DNA from: Lepidostoma basale
Lineage: Eukaryota > Arthropoda > Insecta > Trichoptera > Lepidostomatidae
NCBI GenBank assembly: GCA_022606425.2
Contig: JAHDVF020001024.1
Coordinates: forward strand, 620,001-684,000
Length of the DNA: 64,000 nucleotides
Reading direction: 5' to 3'
This document shows positions 18,806-27,473 of this stretch, piece after piece; position 1 is the stretch's first letter; the number at the start of each line of letters is the position of its first letter. Under the pieces are notes generated by a model that saw only the letters and a list, made by a program, of their open reading frames with translations, was not told where the DNA came from and did not search any database. Made by a program: the position numbers and the translations under genes.

Positions 18806-19834
18806 TTACTGCTTGTTAAAAAAGGTATTTATGTAGGCAATCCTCCCTTGTTCATGGTCAGCTAGATTAGTAGAGAACTGGTGACTACCCTTAACAGGGT
18901 CATCCACAACAAAAAAGAGATAGTCACTTTGCACTGGCTCAAAGGCTGCCTTAAGAGCTACGGCACCAGGATTACTAATCGCACTAGGGGGTAACCCATA
19001 GTTTTTGTATACATTATAAGGACTAACAACCTCTAAGTCAGAATAAAAAATACGATTAGGGTGGGCTCTTCCTAGCTCTTCGGTTAAAACATATATAACA
19101 CTGGCACAACTTTCTAGTCTCATGTTAAGAGCTAGCCGATTGTAAAAAACACCGGCCATTATTGCAGCCTCGTCACTAACCCTATACTCTTTCTCTACCA
19201 ATCCTGCCATCGTAACCTTTTTATTAAGCTCTGTAATCGATAGCATTCGATAGTCAGGCATGATTTTAGCTAAATTTAAGTAGAAATTAGAAATCATTAC
19301 TTCAACAATTTTTTCGGCAGGATATGGTTTTTGAAGCAAGTATGTATCAGGAAATAAAAATCCTTGGGCGTTGGGTCCCGTAATACCATATCGCTCAAGG
19401 GTAGTCGGCTTACTTGCTGCAGTAATAAATTCATCAACTGTTGTCATCCCATTATTTTCTAAAATAACCGCTACCTGCCTCAATGTTCTTCCTTCGGGTA
19501 TGGTAACAGAATAGAGAATCGTCTTCCCCTCTACCAAGAGCTGAGCCGTCTGTGCTGTGGTTAAATTCGGACTAATATAATAAGAGCCCGCCTTATACTG
19601 TCCACTGAGTCGATGCATTCGAGAATAGAATTTAAAATAAGAGCTACTTTTGATTGCTCCTCTCTTTTCTAATTCGATGCCAATTTGTGCGGCACTCCAG
19701 CCATCTTTAACCAAGAAGGTCATGCCACCACTAGCTACAGAGCCCGAACTACGATTTAAATAGACATTTACACCCATCAAAGCCACGGCACCCACAAGAG
19801 CACACGCTATGACGGTTGGTATCAATATTTTCAT
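18806..19834 (-). CDS. mltG: endolytic murein transglycosylase MltG
   Basis: A 342-residue YceG-family enzyme that cleaves nascent glycan strands and sets their length. A membrane anchor is at residues 5-25. The LysM-like domain follows, then the catalytic domain: LVEKEYRVSDEAAIMAGVFY (with the catalytic Glu), NRLALNMRLESCASVIYVL, NVYKNYGLPPSAISNPG and FFVVDDPVKGSHQFS. The length is normal. A CAGGAA ribosome site lies inside the end of the small upstream ORF, only 14 bp away. Confidence 0.9.
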   Translation of the reverse strand: MKILIPTVIACALVGAVALMGVNVYLNRSSGSVASGGMTFLVKDGWSAAQIGIELEKRGAIKSSSYFKFYSRMHRLSGQYKAGSYYISPNLTTAQTAQLLVEGKTILYSVTIPEGRTLRQVAVILENNGMTTVDEFITAASKPTTLERYGITGPNAQGFLFPDTYLLQKPYPAEKIVEVMISNFYLNLAKIMPDYRMLSITELNKKVTMAGLVEKEYRVSDEAAIMAGVFYNRLALNMRLESCASVIYVLTEELGRAHPNRIFYSDLEVVSPYNVYKNYGLPPSAISNPGAVALKAAFEPVQSDYLFFVVDDPVKGSHQFSTNLADHEQGRIAYINTFFNKQ

Positions 19835-19848
19835 TTTAAAATTCCTGT

Positions 19849-20022
19849 TTAGTTTTGGTCGATATTTTCAATTTCTTCAAGAGTGAGATTACTATAAATA
19901 TAGTCCTCAACCTCCTTTGTCAAACGAAGTAAGACATCGGGCAGCATCTCTTCCCTTCTTAAAAGAGAATATAAAGCAATCGTACTATTCTTATTAAGTG
20001 TAAGTAAAAAGTTTTCCATCAT
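19849..20022 (-). CDS. small conserved-looking protein, 57 residues
   Basis: A short frame starting with two ATGs (MMENFLLTLN) and ending EEIENIDQN. It fits exactly between the stop of the YkgJ-like gene (4 bp upstream) and the mltG start (14 bp downstream). It is acidic, with helical character (REEMLPDVLLRLTKEVEDYI), and has no membrane segment or motif I recognise. Tight packing in the operon and the absence of a better explanation for the gap support it as a real gene. Confidence 0.5.
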   Translation of the reverse strand: MMENFLLTLNKNSTIALYSLLRREEMLPDVLLRLTKEVEDYIYSNLTLEEIENIDQN

Positions 20023-20026
20023 ATAC

Positions 20027-20467
20027 TCACTGCTTCAAATCTATTAAAGGTTCGCCATCACGTAGACTAAGCTTCTGCTCTATCTCAGTGGCACTATACT
20101 CTCTTCCCTTGCTACTGATCCCTGGGCAACCTATTTTCTCCCTTTCCCACTCTTCTTTCTCCATTAATTGCGGCCAAAAGGGATATGTCTGGCATTGTAA
20201 TGGTCTTGATTGATAGACAGAGCAACCATCAGTATCCCAAAAAATACAATCATAATTCTCTTTTTCAATGAGCGAAACTCGTTTAGCAACCCCTAAATCA
20301 ACTGTTTTACAGAATTGCAATAAAACATCTGCTTCATCCATTTTTAGCTCTAACGATAATCGCAGTAAATCGGCTTTCGAAAGAAAAACATAGCCGCTTT
20401 CACCCCTACAGCAATTAGAGCAACGTGTACAACTAAAGTTAAGCCCCTCCTCATAAAATTTACTCAT
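20027..20467 (-). CDS. YkgJ-family cysteine cluster protein
   Basis: About 146 residues from the start at 20467 (MSKFYEEGLNFSCTRCSNCC); an upstream in-frame extension runs through gyrA coding sequence and is less likely. The CxxCxxCC cluster near residue 13, the CxFWDTDGCSVYQSRPLQC segment near 75 and a later GCPG are the YkgJ (Fe/Zn-chelating) pattern. The function of the family is not firmly known; metal or Fe-S binding is inferred. Its start lies 8 bp inside the gyrA 3' end, so it is probably translated by coupling. Confidence 0.75.
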   Translation of the reverse strand: MSKFYEEGLNFSCTRCSNCCRGESGYVFLSKADLLRLSLELKMDEADVLLQFCKTVDLGVAKRVSLIEKENYDCIFWDTDGCSVYQSRPLQCQTYPFWPQLMEKEEWEREKIGCPGISSKGREYSATEIEQKLSLRDGEPLIDLKQ

Positions 20468-23018
20468 CATCACTCTCATCGCTAGCCACATCATCATCAT
20501 TCAGTTCATCGTCATCAGAAGCTATCTCATCAGAAAAAAGATCAAGCTGCTCATAAACAACCTCACTCATGTCTTCATCCGTATCAATAAAATCAACACT
20601 TTTTTCTGCAATAGCGATACTTACAACATTATCGCCCTCCACAATATTAACAACACGAACCCCACCCGCATTACGCCCAAGAAGGGGTATATGGTCAAGG
20701 GCAACCTTAATTGTTTTGCCAGTAGCCGTAATTACTAAGACACTTTTATCATCTAAACAGCTGACTGCTTGATGGATTAACCCAAATCTGCCCTTTGTAT
20801 TAGCTAAACGCTGCCCCCCCGTTCCACGAGCATGGGCAGCAAACTGATCAAATGTTGTCCTCTTCCCATATCCATTTTCGGTAAGAACAAACAGATTAGC
20901 ACCCTCGGTCGCAATGCAGAGTCCAACAAGTTCATCGCCCTCTTTCATGCGTATGCCCCTAACTCCACGTCCCGTACGACCCATCGAACGTATCGCAGTT
21001 TCATTAAAGAGAAGAGCCTTACCCATACGAGTGGCCAGTAGCAACCGATCGTTACCCTTCGTAATTTCAATCCTACGTAGCGTGTCGCCATCATCGAGGT
21101 TGATCGCTATGATGCCTCGCAGCTTAGCATTTTTAAAGGCAGTAATTTCGACCCTTTTAACCACACCACGAGCCGTCGCCATAAACAGATAGTGTCCAAC
21201 TGAAAAATCACTAAAACAAACCGTCCCCGTAATCTCCTCGTCACTATCAAACTCAAAAATATTTTTTAAATGTCGACCCTTACTGCTTTTTGAGGCAATC
21301 GGAAGTTGATAGACCTTAAGCCAGTAGCCCTTGCCTTTGCTTGTTACAAAAAAAAGAATATCGTGCGTACTACCAGTAAAAATATCTTCAACAAAGTCAT
21401 TATCAGCTAATTTAGCCGACAATGAGCCCTTACCGCCCCTACCCTGCTCCCTAAATTCACTAAGTGGCATCCTCTTTATGTAGCCATTTTTACTAAGAAG
21501 CACCACCATGTCTTCACGTTCAATGAGATCTTCGGTAACGAGGCCATTGATTTCATCAGCAATAATTTCCGTACGTCGCTCATCCCCATACTGAAGTGCT
21601 ATTGCTTCAGTCTCCTCAATAATAAGAGCTGTAATCTTCTCAGGATGATCAAGTAAATCTTTTAGATGCATTATACTATTGGTTATTTCGATCAATTCAT
21701 CAACAATTTTCTGAACCTCAAGACTCGTTAGTCGCTGTAGCCTCATATCCAAAATAGCTTGAGACTGAATCTCTGAGAGACTATAACGCTCCATGAGACG
21801 TATCTTAGCTGTTGCTCCATTAGTACTGGCTTTAATGAGTTCAATAATAGCATCAATATTTTCCAAAGCTATTTTAAGTCCCAGTAAAATATGCTCTCTC
21901 TCATACAACTTTTTTAAGTCAAACCGGCATCTTCTCTCAATTACTTCACGTCGATGATCAACAAAGTGAACAATCAACTCTTTTAAAGTAAGAGATTTTG
22001 GCTGACCATTGACGAGGGCAAGATTATTAATACTAAAGCTGCTTTGTAATGTTGTATGCTGGTATAGCTGATTAAGAATTACATTAGCTTGGGCCCCACG
22101 CTTCAGCTCAATAACAATACGTACATCCTTTTTTGACTCATTACGAATATCCGAGATAGACTCAATAATCTTGGTCTTGTGCAGCTCACCCATTTGAATC
22201 AAGAGGTTTTTCATATTGGTCATATAGGGTAACTCAGTGATAACAATTTGTTCACGATCACCCTTAAGCTCTTCAATCTCGGCACGTGCCCTAACCATAA
22301 TAGAACCCTTACCCGTCAAAGCCGCCTGCCTGTAGCCTGCTTTTCCATAAATAATAGCAGAGGTAGGAAAATCGGGCCCTTTAACATAGTAGAGCAACTC
22401 CTCCACCGTAATATCAGGGTTACTTAACGTTGCGTTAATCGCCAGGCAAATCTCACGCAGATTATGGGGAGCCATATTAGTAGCCATACCCACAGCGATA
22501 CCAGATGCACCATTAACCAGTAGATTCGGCATGGCTGTCGGTAGAACTGTTGGTTCCACCATACTGCCATCGTAGGTAGGGACAAAATCTACTGTTTCTT
22601 TATTAATATTACGCAAAATTGATTCAGTTATTTTAGCCATCTTCGCTTCGGTATAACGATAAGCAGCCGGAGGATCACCTTCGATACTACCAAAATTTCC
22701 TTGCCCTAAAACCAGCGGGTACCTTAGACTAAAGCTTTGAGCCATACGTACTAACGTATCATAAATAGCACCATCGCCATGCGGATGATACTTACCCATT
22801 ACTTCACCAACAATTTGAGCACACTTACGTGTTTTAGCACTATAATCAAGTTTCATGTCACTAAGCACATAAAGGATACGCCGATGTACAGGCTTAAGAC
22901 CATCCCTTACGTCTGGTAACGCACGCGACACAATGACAGACATAGCATAGTTTAAATATGACTCTTTTAATTCATTTTCAATGGCGATGGGAATGATTTT
23001 TTCTTGATTCATGAACAA
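20460..23018 (-). CDS. gyrA: DNA gyrase subunit A
   Basis: An 852-residue type IIA topoisomerase subunit. The breakage-reunion domain holds the catalytic tyrosine in PPAAYRYTEAKM at Y122, the same number as in E. coli. The C-terminal beta-pinwheel includes a GyrA-box-like EQGRGGKGSLSAK near residue 530, which supports gyrase rather than topoisomerase IV. The tail is acidic (DDDELNDDDVASDES). In the quinolone-determining region HPHGDGAIYD, residue 83 is glycine rather than the usual serine, while D87 is kept. A second ATG two codons in is an alternative start. gyrB is not adjacent. It leads an operon running to sppA. Confidence 0.95.
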   Translation of the reverse strand: MFMNQEKIIPIAIENELKESYLNYAMSVIVSRALPDVRDGLKPVHRRILYVLSDMKLDYSAKTRKCAQIVGEVMGKYHPHGDGAIYDTLVRMAQSFSLRYPLVLGQGNFGSIEGDPPAAYRYTEAKMAKITESILRNINKETVDFVPTYDGSMVEPTVLPTAMPNLLVNGASGIAVGMATNMAPHNLREICLAINATLSNPDITVEELLYYVKGPDFPTSAIIYGKAGYRQAALTGKGSIMVRARAEIEELKGDREQIVITELPYMTNMKNLLIQMGELHKTKIIESISDIRNESKKDVRIVIELKRGAQANVILNQLYQHTTLQSSFSINNLALVNGQPKSLTLKELIVHFVDHRREVIERRCRFDLKKLYEREHILLGLKIALENIDAIIELIKASTNGATAKIRLMERYSLSEIQSQAILDMRLQRLTSLEVQKIVDELIEITNSIMHLKDLLDHPEKITALIIEETEAIALQYGDERRTEIIADEINGLVTEDLIEREDMVVLLSKNGYIKRMPLSEFREQGRGGKGSLSAKLADNDFVEDIFTGSTHDILFFVTSKGKGYWLKVYQLPIASKSSKGRHLKNIFEFDSDEEITGTVCFSDFSVGHYLFMATARGVVKRVEITAFKNAKLRGIIAINLDDGDTLRRIEITKGNDRLLLATRMGKALLFNETAIRSMGRTGRGVRGIRMKEGDELVGLCIATEGANLFVLTENGYGKRTTFDQFAAHARGTGGQRLANTKGRFGLIHQAVSCLDDKSVLVITATGKTIKVALDHIPLLGRNAGGVRVVNIVEGDNVVSIAIAEKSVDFIDTDEDMSEVVYEQLDLFSDEIASDDDELNDDDVASDESDDE

Positions 23019-23042
23019 CCTAGTTATAAATTTATTTTTTTT

Positions 23043-23071
23043 ATTGTAGCAAAGATCTTCACAAAAGTAAA
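23043..23071 (-). promoter_or_regulatory. sigma70 promoter of the gyrA operon
   Basis: On the minus strand TTTACT (23066-23071), 17 bp, TACAAT (23043-23048), with GC before the -10 box. It lies 24 bp from the ATG. Confidence 0.65.
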
Positions 23072-23116
23072 GGTTTCATTACCCTAAATAGCTCTCTTTC
23101 ATCCTTAATCTAACAA

Positions 23117-23138
23117 CAAAAGCCCCCAAAAGGGGGCT
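23117..23138 (-). terminator. intrinsic terminator of flaA
   Basis: A 7-bp GC-rich stem (23121-23127 with 23132-23138), loop of 4 nt, then TTTTGTTGTT on the minus strand. It is just after the flaA stop. Confidence 0.85.
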
Positions 23139-23149
23139 CTGTTTCACAA

Positions 23150-24574
23150 CTACCACTGATCATCCGGATCATCATCATCCTTAGACTCAGTCACAGCATA
23201 GACATCAGTAAGAGCACGTACATCATCCATATAGATATAGTAGGAGCCGCCTGTTTCATTAAGGTCAAAATCAACCCTAAATCCTTCAATACTCATCCCC
23301 ACACGATGGCTATAACGAGGATCATTTTGAATGATGGTTGACGGTATCGCAACACTCATTTGTTTCCATCCAGAAAAATTCAACTTGCCCATTGGCAACT
23401 CTTTAAGGTTACCCCAGTAATCACGAACTAAAAGAGTTAGATCGTGCGGCACGTTACGCCCTGCCACCCATACGGAAACAACCTTCACAACTCCCTCAAC
23501 AGGAAGAGGCCTAACAGCCTTAAGAGTAAAGCTAGTTCTTCCGCGCCGTACAAACTGAATACGTGCTCCCAAAACCTTGCCACTCTCGCCACCGGCATTA
23601 GCCTCTTGTTCACCCGCTATCGGTTGCTTTCCGGCAGGGCTGTTTTGAAACGACTTAAAAGCAACATAGCCAAAATCACTTGAAAAAATCGGATTCCAAA
23701 AGACTGGATCCTGCATCTTGCTAACAGATACCTCTTGAAGTTTCTGAAACGCTGCATTGTCACTACCAATCGCCGGATTTGCCTCAGGGCTTGTAGCACT
23801 AACTGTTAAACTAGCACTACCTTGGACAACAGCAGGTTGTGCTCGCTCTCCCCAAATAGAGGCAAGCTTAACTGCTTGGGTTAAATCACTACCATCATAG
23901 GCATAACCAGAACTAACCTTAGAAAAGGTCGTAATATGGTCGAGATAGAGATAAAAATCATCTGCTTTTTCAGACGGATTTGTCGTTACAATAAACTTTA
24001 CAAACCTGAGGCTCTCTCTAACAGGAAACTTGTTATTAGTTTGGTTGATCTTCGCAGGAATATTAACGCTCATATTACGCCAGCCCATAAACCTCAAGCT
24101 ACCCATCGCAAGACGATGCTCAATGCCTTCGCTATCCATAAAAACTGCATCTAAATCATAATTATAATTACTACCCCACACCCAGACACCTAGCGCTAAA
24201 ACCTCGCCCGTCAAGGGAAGAGGTGCTACACTACCGCCTCGTGTCGGTATAATTTCAATCCAATTATCCCCACGACGAATAAATGAGCCATTAATAGCCA
24301 ATGCCCTAAGATCGCCAGCGTTTTCAGGCTGATCACCAAATTTATCCTTAGGCCACGTATTAGCCAAGAGGGATTTTGGATAGTCAGGAGCACTGGCCTT
24401 CGATGCCGTAACCTGCCATTCAATCGGGTCATTGCTACCAGGGTATACTGAATTTGTATCAAATGAGTCGACAATGATGGTCTCCGCTGAAGCGAGAGCA
24501 TCTACATTGATTGCTGACAAAATGTTACTACCAAAAAACAATACAGCCCACGTGAGCATCAGGCTCTTTTTCAT
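23150..24574 (-). CDS. flaA: flagellar filament outer-layer (sheath) protein FlaA, two-domain
   Basis: A 474-residue exported protein with a signal peptide (residues 1-21). FlaA coats the FlaB core of spirochaete periplasmic flagella. Two homologous FlaA-type beta domains are visible. The first has LPLTGEVLALGVWVWGSNYN near 120 and MGWRNMSVNIP near 165, followed by DDFYLYLDHI. The second has LPVEGVVKVVSVWVAGRNV near 360 and FSGWKQMSVAIP near 400, followed by GSYYIYMDDV. The tail is very acidic (ESKDDDDPDD). The protein is longer than the single-domain FlaA proteins I know (about 240-350). It is monocistronic, with a consensus promoter and its own terminator. Confidence 0.85.
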   Translation of the reverse strand: MKKSLMLTWAVLFFGSNILSAINVDALASAETIIVDSFDTNSVYPGSNDPIEWQVTASKASAPDYPKSLLANTWPKDKFGDQPENAGDLRALAINGSFIRRGDNWIEIIPTRGGSVAPLPLTGEVLALGVWVWGSNYNYDLDAVFMDSEGIEHRLAMGSLRFMGWRNMSVNIPAKINQTNNKFPVRESLRFVKFIVTTNPSEKADDFYLYLDHITTFSKVSSGYAYDGSDLTQAVKLASIWGERAQPAVVQGSASLTVSATSPEANPAIGSDNAAFQKLQEVSVSKMQDPVFWNPIFSSDFGYVAFKSFQNSPAGKQPIAGEQEANAGGESGKVLGARIQFVRRGRTSFTLKAVRPLPVEGVVKVVSVWVAGRNVPHDLTLLVRDYWGNLKELPMGKLNFSGWKQMSVAIPSTIIQNDPRYSHRVGMSIEGFRVDFDLNETGGSYYIYMDDVRALTDVYAVTESKDDDDPDDQW

Positions 24575-24644
24575 TTATGCATCTCCTTAAAACTAATAAA
24601 TCTCTATTCCTGCCTCATGAAAGAGAAGATAGAGCATTACATAA

Positions 24645-24673
24645 ATTATAGATTCTAATTCTTCTTTTGTCAA
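24645..24673 (-). promoter_or_regulatory. consensus sigma70 promoter of flaA
   Basis: On the minus strand a perfect TTGACA (24668-24673), 17 bp, perfect TATAAT (24645-24650). The leader is about 65 nt and ends in an AAGGAGAT ribosome site. Confidence 0.85.
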
Positions 24674-24704
24674 ACTCTATCAAGCTATTTTAATAACTTT
24701 ATAG

Positions 24705-25421
24705 CTAATTTATTAGATATAAATAATTATATACCCTTTTTTCTTTATTTTTTTTAAATTGGTTCATCATTCTATCGTAATCTTTCGCCAAGAAATAGTA
24801 GGGGTAATGAGACTTCGATAATCGATCTGTAATATATGTCTCCTTATTTAGCCCTTCATCGATGATTATTGCATCGATGTCTATAGGAAAATTTCTTTGC
24901 ATAACAATAACATTGTCAAATCCTCGGGCGGCATAGCGACGAAAAAGTGCTTTGTAATCGGTGCTCTCATCAAGATGATGGTAGAGCACATTATCGCCTA
25001 ATAAACCGCTACTTTCAATCATCTCTTTATCTTTTTCATCAACATATACAACTAAACTAGAGCTATCTCCCCCTAAGCTAAACCCCACCAACTCCTTAGC
25101 ATCAACATAGTTAAAGATATAAGGAGCCTCATTATCCTTTAATAGCCAGATAGCATCGCTCTCCACCTCACCTTCAATGGTCAAGCCCAAAAGAGGGCTT
25201 ACAATCGTAGGCCGGCCTTTGCTCATCATTTTTTTAAGTTTCTCATGATCATCTAACTCAAGAACAGTCAGCTTATAGCCATCAAGCTTAGTTAGTTGCT
25301 TAATATTTATAAAGCGACTACTTAGCTCTACCAGATAGGGGTCAACGATGAATTGTGGCCTATTAAAATGGCAACCACATAGATTCAGCAACCCCACCCC
25401 TATTATCCATCTCATTTTCAT
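24705..25421 (-). CDS. putative lipoprotein of unknown function
   Basis: A 238-residue protein. The N-terminus MKMRWIIGVGLLNLCGC has a lipobox-like LCGC at residues 14-17, so lipid attachment at Cys17 is likely. The rest is alpha/beta with repeated short hydrophobic strands (SSLVVYVDEKDKEMIESSGL; FDNVIVMQ; IDAIIIDEGL), like a periplasmic binding-protein fold, but I recognise no family signature. The end is rich in lysine and tyrosine. It lies upstream of flaA on the same strand. The flaA promoter overlaps the region just after its stop. Confidence 0.5.
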   Translation of the reverse strand: MKMRWIIGVGLLNLCGCHFNRPQFIVDPYLVELSSRFINIKQLTKLDGYKLTVLELDDHEKLKKMMSKGRPTIVSPLLGLTIEGEVESDAIWLLKDNEAPYIFNYVDAKELVGFSLGGDSSSLVVYVDEKDKEMIESSGLLGDNVLYHHLDESTDYKALFRRYAARGFDNVIVMQRNFPIDIDAIIIDEGLNKETYITDRLSKSHYPYYFLAKDYDRMMNQFKKNKEKRVYNYLYLIN

Positions 25422-25464
25422 AGACCTTCATCATAAATTAAAAAAAAAAGATTTGCAAAGGCTA

Positions 25465-25493
25465 TTTACATGATTATCCAAAAAAGTTATACT
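25465..25493 (+). promoter_or_regulatory. sigma70 promoter of rpmB
   Basis: TTTACA (25465-25470), 17 bp, TATACT (25488-25493). The predicted leader is about 75 nt. Confidence 0.65.
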
Positions 25494-25573
25494 CAAGGTC
25501 AAGGTATGGCTTATATTATTGTAGCCTTACGGTATAGATTGTATTGTTTAAACAATTGAGAGAGGTAAATATA

Positions 25574-25801
25574 GTGTCTAGAGAGTGTGAGTTTTGTGGT
25601 AAGTCAACCATTACAGGTAACAGTGTCCCACGCAAGGGTAAGAGTAAAAAACAGGGCGGTAATGGTGAGCACATTGTTGCACGTACCCTTCGCACCTTTA
25701 AGCCTAATCTTTTTAAGATGCATGCCTTGGTTAATGGTAGCCCTACACGTGTGCGTGTTTGTGCCCGTTGCCTAAAATCGGGTAAAATTGTACGTGCCTA
25801 A
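25574..25801 (+). CDS. rpmB: 50S ribosomal protein L28
   Basis: A 75-residue L28 starting at GTG (25574), preceded by GAGAGAGGTAAA; an upstream ATG in frame at 25544 would add ten residues unlike L28. The zinc-binding C+ form is seen: CEFCGK near residue 5 and CARCLKSGKI near the end. ARTLRTFKPNLFKMHALVNG is typical of the family. It binds 23S rRNA in the large subunit. Confidence 0.93.
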   Translation: MSRECEFCGKSTITGNSVPRKGKSKKQGGNGEHIVARTLRTFKPNLFKMHALVNGSPTRVRVCARCLKSGKIVRA

Positions 25802-25820
25802 CTAAATAAGTTTCTATTTC

Positions 25821-25850
25821 TAAAGGCACTCTTATGAGTGCCTTTATTTG
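25821..25850 (+). terminator. intrinsic terminator of rpmB
   Basis: An 11-bp stem (25821-25831 with 25836-25846), 4-nt loop, followed by TTTG and TTT. It may also stop transcription of the convergent methyltransferase gene. Confidence 0.85.
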
Positions 25851-25851
25851 T

Positions 25852-27366
25852 TTATAACTCCTCTACCTTACCATTAACCTTGATTTTTAGCTGGCTTATC
25901 GCCTCTATACCATTAACATCAATTACCTTGCAGGCTACGGTGTAGGAACCGGCTGTAAAGCTATGCTTTTGAAGCCCTTCTTTGTCCCACATTGTTTTTG
26001 ATGTGCTGGTAAACTGCTCCTCTTTGTAGTTAAAGTCCCACTGAAAAATTTCAATTTTTTCTGTCGTTTCGGCTTTAAAGGTAATATCCCACTGCTCTTT
26101 ACTATTACACTCAGTCTTTATCATCACTAAATTGATGGCGGGTTTTTCGGCGATGGGCACAATATCCTCTACTTTAAGCAGTTTTATTTGAATATCTTCC
26201 TCATTCTTTAAACGGGCAACCTCTTCGTAGGCACCCTTGCCAAAGCTAAAGGCAATAAGGTAGCCTGCGATATCACTGCTGGCTTTAACCGCCTTACCGC
26301 TGGTGTAGCGGCCAATGGCCGACTTAAAGTTGTCGATAACATTACGCCCCACATTATCGCTGCGCTTTACTTGAATGGCTACATTCTCTTTTTGGCCATC
26401 AATACCTAGGTCGCCCCGCTGTTTAATGTTAGGCTCGCCCCCAAACTGCTCGACAATCCACTTTTCAAAGAGAAAGGCGTTGCTGTAGCGCAGGGTATCG
26501 TAGTCATACTTATGAAGCTTGACGCTAAAGGGTTGTTGAAACCCTAGCTCTAACTGCTTATTTTGAATATTGTAGAGGCGTTGCTCGCTAACCTTAATGG
26601 CTTGTACCGATTGGTCGACCCCAATCCAACGGCGGTTAAGCTTATCGGCTACCGCCAGGGTTGTACCGCCCCCACAAAAGGCATCAAGAACCATGTCGCC
26701 TTCGTTACTGCTGGCCTTAATAATACGCTCTAAGAGGGCTTCGGGCTTTTGGGTAGGATAGCCGATGCGCTCAGATGCCATAGGATTAAGAGCCTGAATC
26801 TCAACCCAAACGTCCATTGGTAGTTTATCTATATTATCTGCATTTATTCTTGCCCCGTTAGGATTTTGAGCTCGTTTAAGCGATTTTTCTGTTCGTTTAG
26901 TTTTAATATTCTCTGGATAAAAATTATAGCTACCAGTTTTTGTATACCAAAAAATGCTATCATGTTTTCTTGAATAGTGAGTTTTACTAGCCCCTCCTGT
27001 TTGGTAATGCCAAATAATCTCATTTCTAAAATTACTGCTACCAAATATCTTATCCAAAATGCCTACTCGTATGTAGGCATCGGCGTGCCAGTCGCAGTGC
27101 AGGTAAAAGCTACCGGTAGCTTTTAGTAGCCGGTACATCTGCTCTACCCTCTCGTAGAGCCAGCCTATGTAGTGCTCCATACCACCGGCCCAGCGGTCGG
27201 TAAAGCTACGCATCTCGCCCTCGTCGCCCCATATAACCTCGTAGTTGCGGTTACTAAAAAAGGGTGGGTCTATGTAGATAAGGTCGACACTTTCGGCCGG
27301 TAGGCTTTTTAAAATCTCTAGGTTATCGCCCAAAATAAGCTGGTTAGTATTAACAATCATCATCAC
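25852..27366 (-). CDS. DNA methyltransferase fused to Mrr-like nuclease and PKD-like domain
   Basis: A 504-residue single-chain restriction-modification candidate. Residues 1-250 are an N6-adenine/N4-cytosine methyltransferase: LILGDNLEILKSLPAESVDL, the catalytic DPPF (about 33-36), and DAFCGGGTTLAVADKLNRRW for AdoMet binding (about 217-236). Residues about 285-395 resemble an Mrr/PD-(D/E)XK nuclease: FEKWIVEQFGGEPN, then GDLGIDGQKENVAIQVKRSD with D, Q and K in catalytic spacing. Residues about 410-504 form an immunoglobulin/PKD-like beta domain (FTAGSYTVACKVIDVNG). Specificity is unknown. No separate nuclease gene is adjacent. Three in-frame ATGs occur at the start, and the promoter abuts them. 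Confidence 0.7.
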   Translation of the reverse strand: MMMIVNTNQLILGDNLEILKSLPAESVDLIYIDPPFFSNRNYEVIWGDEGEMRSFTDRWAGGMEHYIGWLYERVEQMYRLLKATGSFYLHCDWHADAYIRVGILDKIFGSSNFRNEIIWHYQTGGASKTHYSRKHDSIFWYTKTGSYNFYPENIKTKRTEKSLKRAQNPNGARINADNIDKLPMDVWVEIQALNPMASERIGYPTQKPEALLERIIKASSNEGDMVLDAFCGGGTTLAVADKLNRRWIGVDQSVQAIKVSEQRLYNIQNKQLELGFQQPFSVKLHKYDYDTLRYSNAFLFEKWIVEQFGGEPNIKQRGDLGIDGQKENVAIQVKRSDNVGRNVIDNFKSAIGRYTSGKAVKASSDIAGYLIAFSFGKGAYEEVARLKNEEDIQIKLLKVEDIVPIAEKPAINLVMIKTECNSKEQWDITFKAETTEKIEIFQWDFNYKEEQFTSTSKTMWDKEGLQKHSFTAGSYTVACKVIDVNGIEAISQLKIKVNGKVEEL

Positions 27367-27395
27367 ATTGTAGCCCTATTTAAGATTTATTGCAA
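27367..27395 (-). promoter_or_regulatory. promoter abutting the methyltransferase start codon
   Basis: On the minus strand TTGCAA (27390-27395), 17 bp, TACAAT (27367-27372), GC before the -10. The -10 box touches the first ATG (27366), so transcription would begin at about the third ATG (27360), giving a leaderless message. Confidence 0.6.
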
Positions 27396-27473
27396 TTCTT
27401 TTTTATAGGTTGGTTTTATCTAAAAAGTAAGCTTTATAAAGCTACCCACAACATAAATATCTCTTATTAATTT

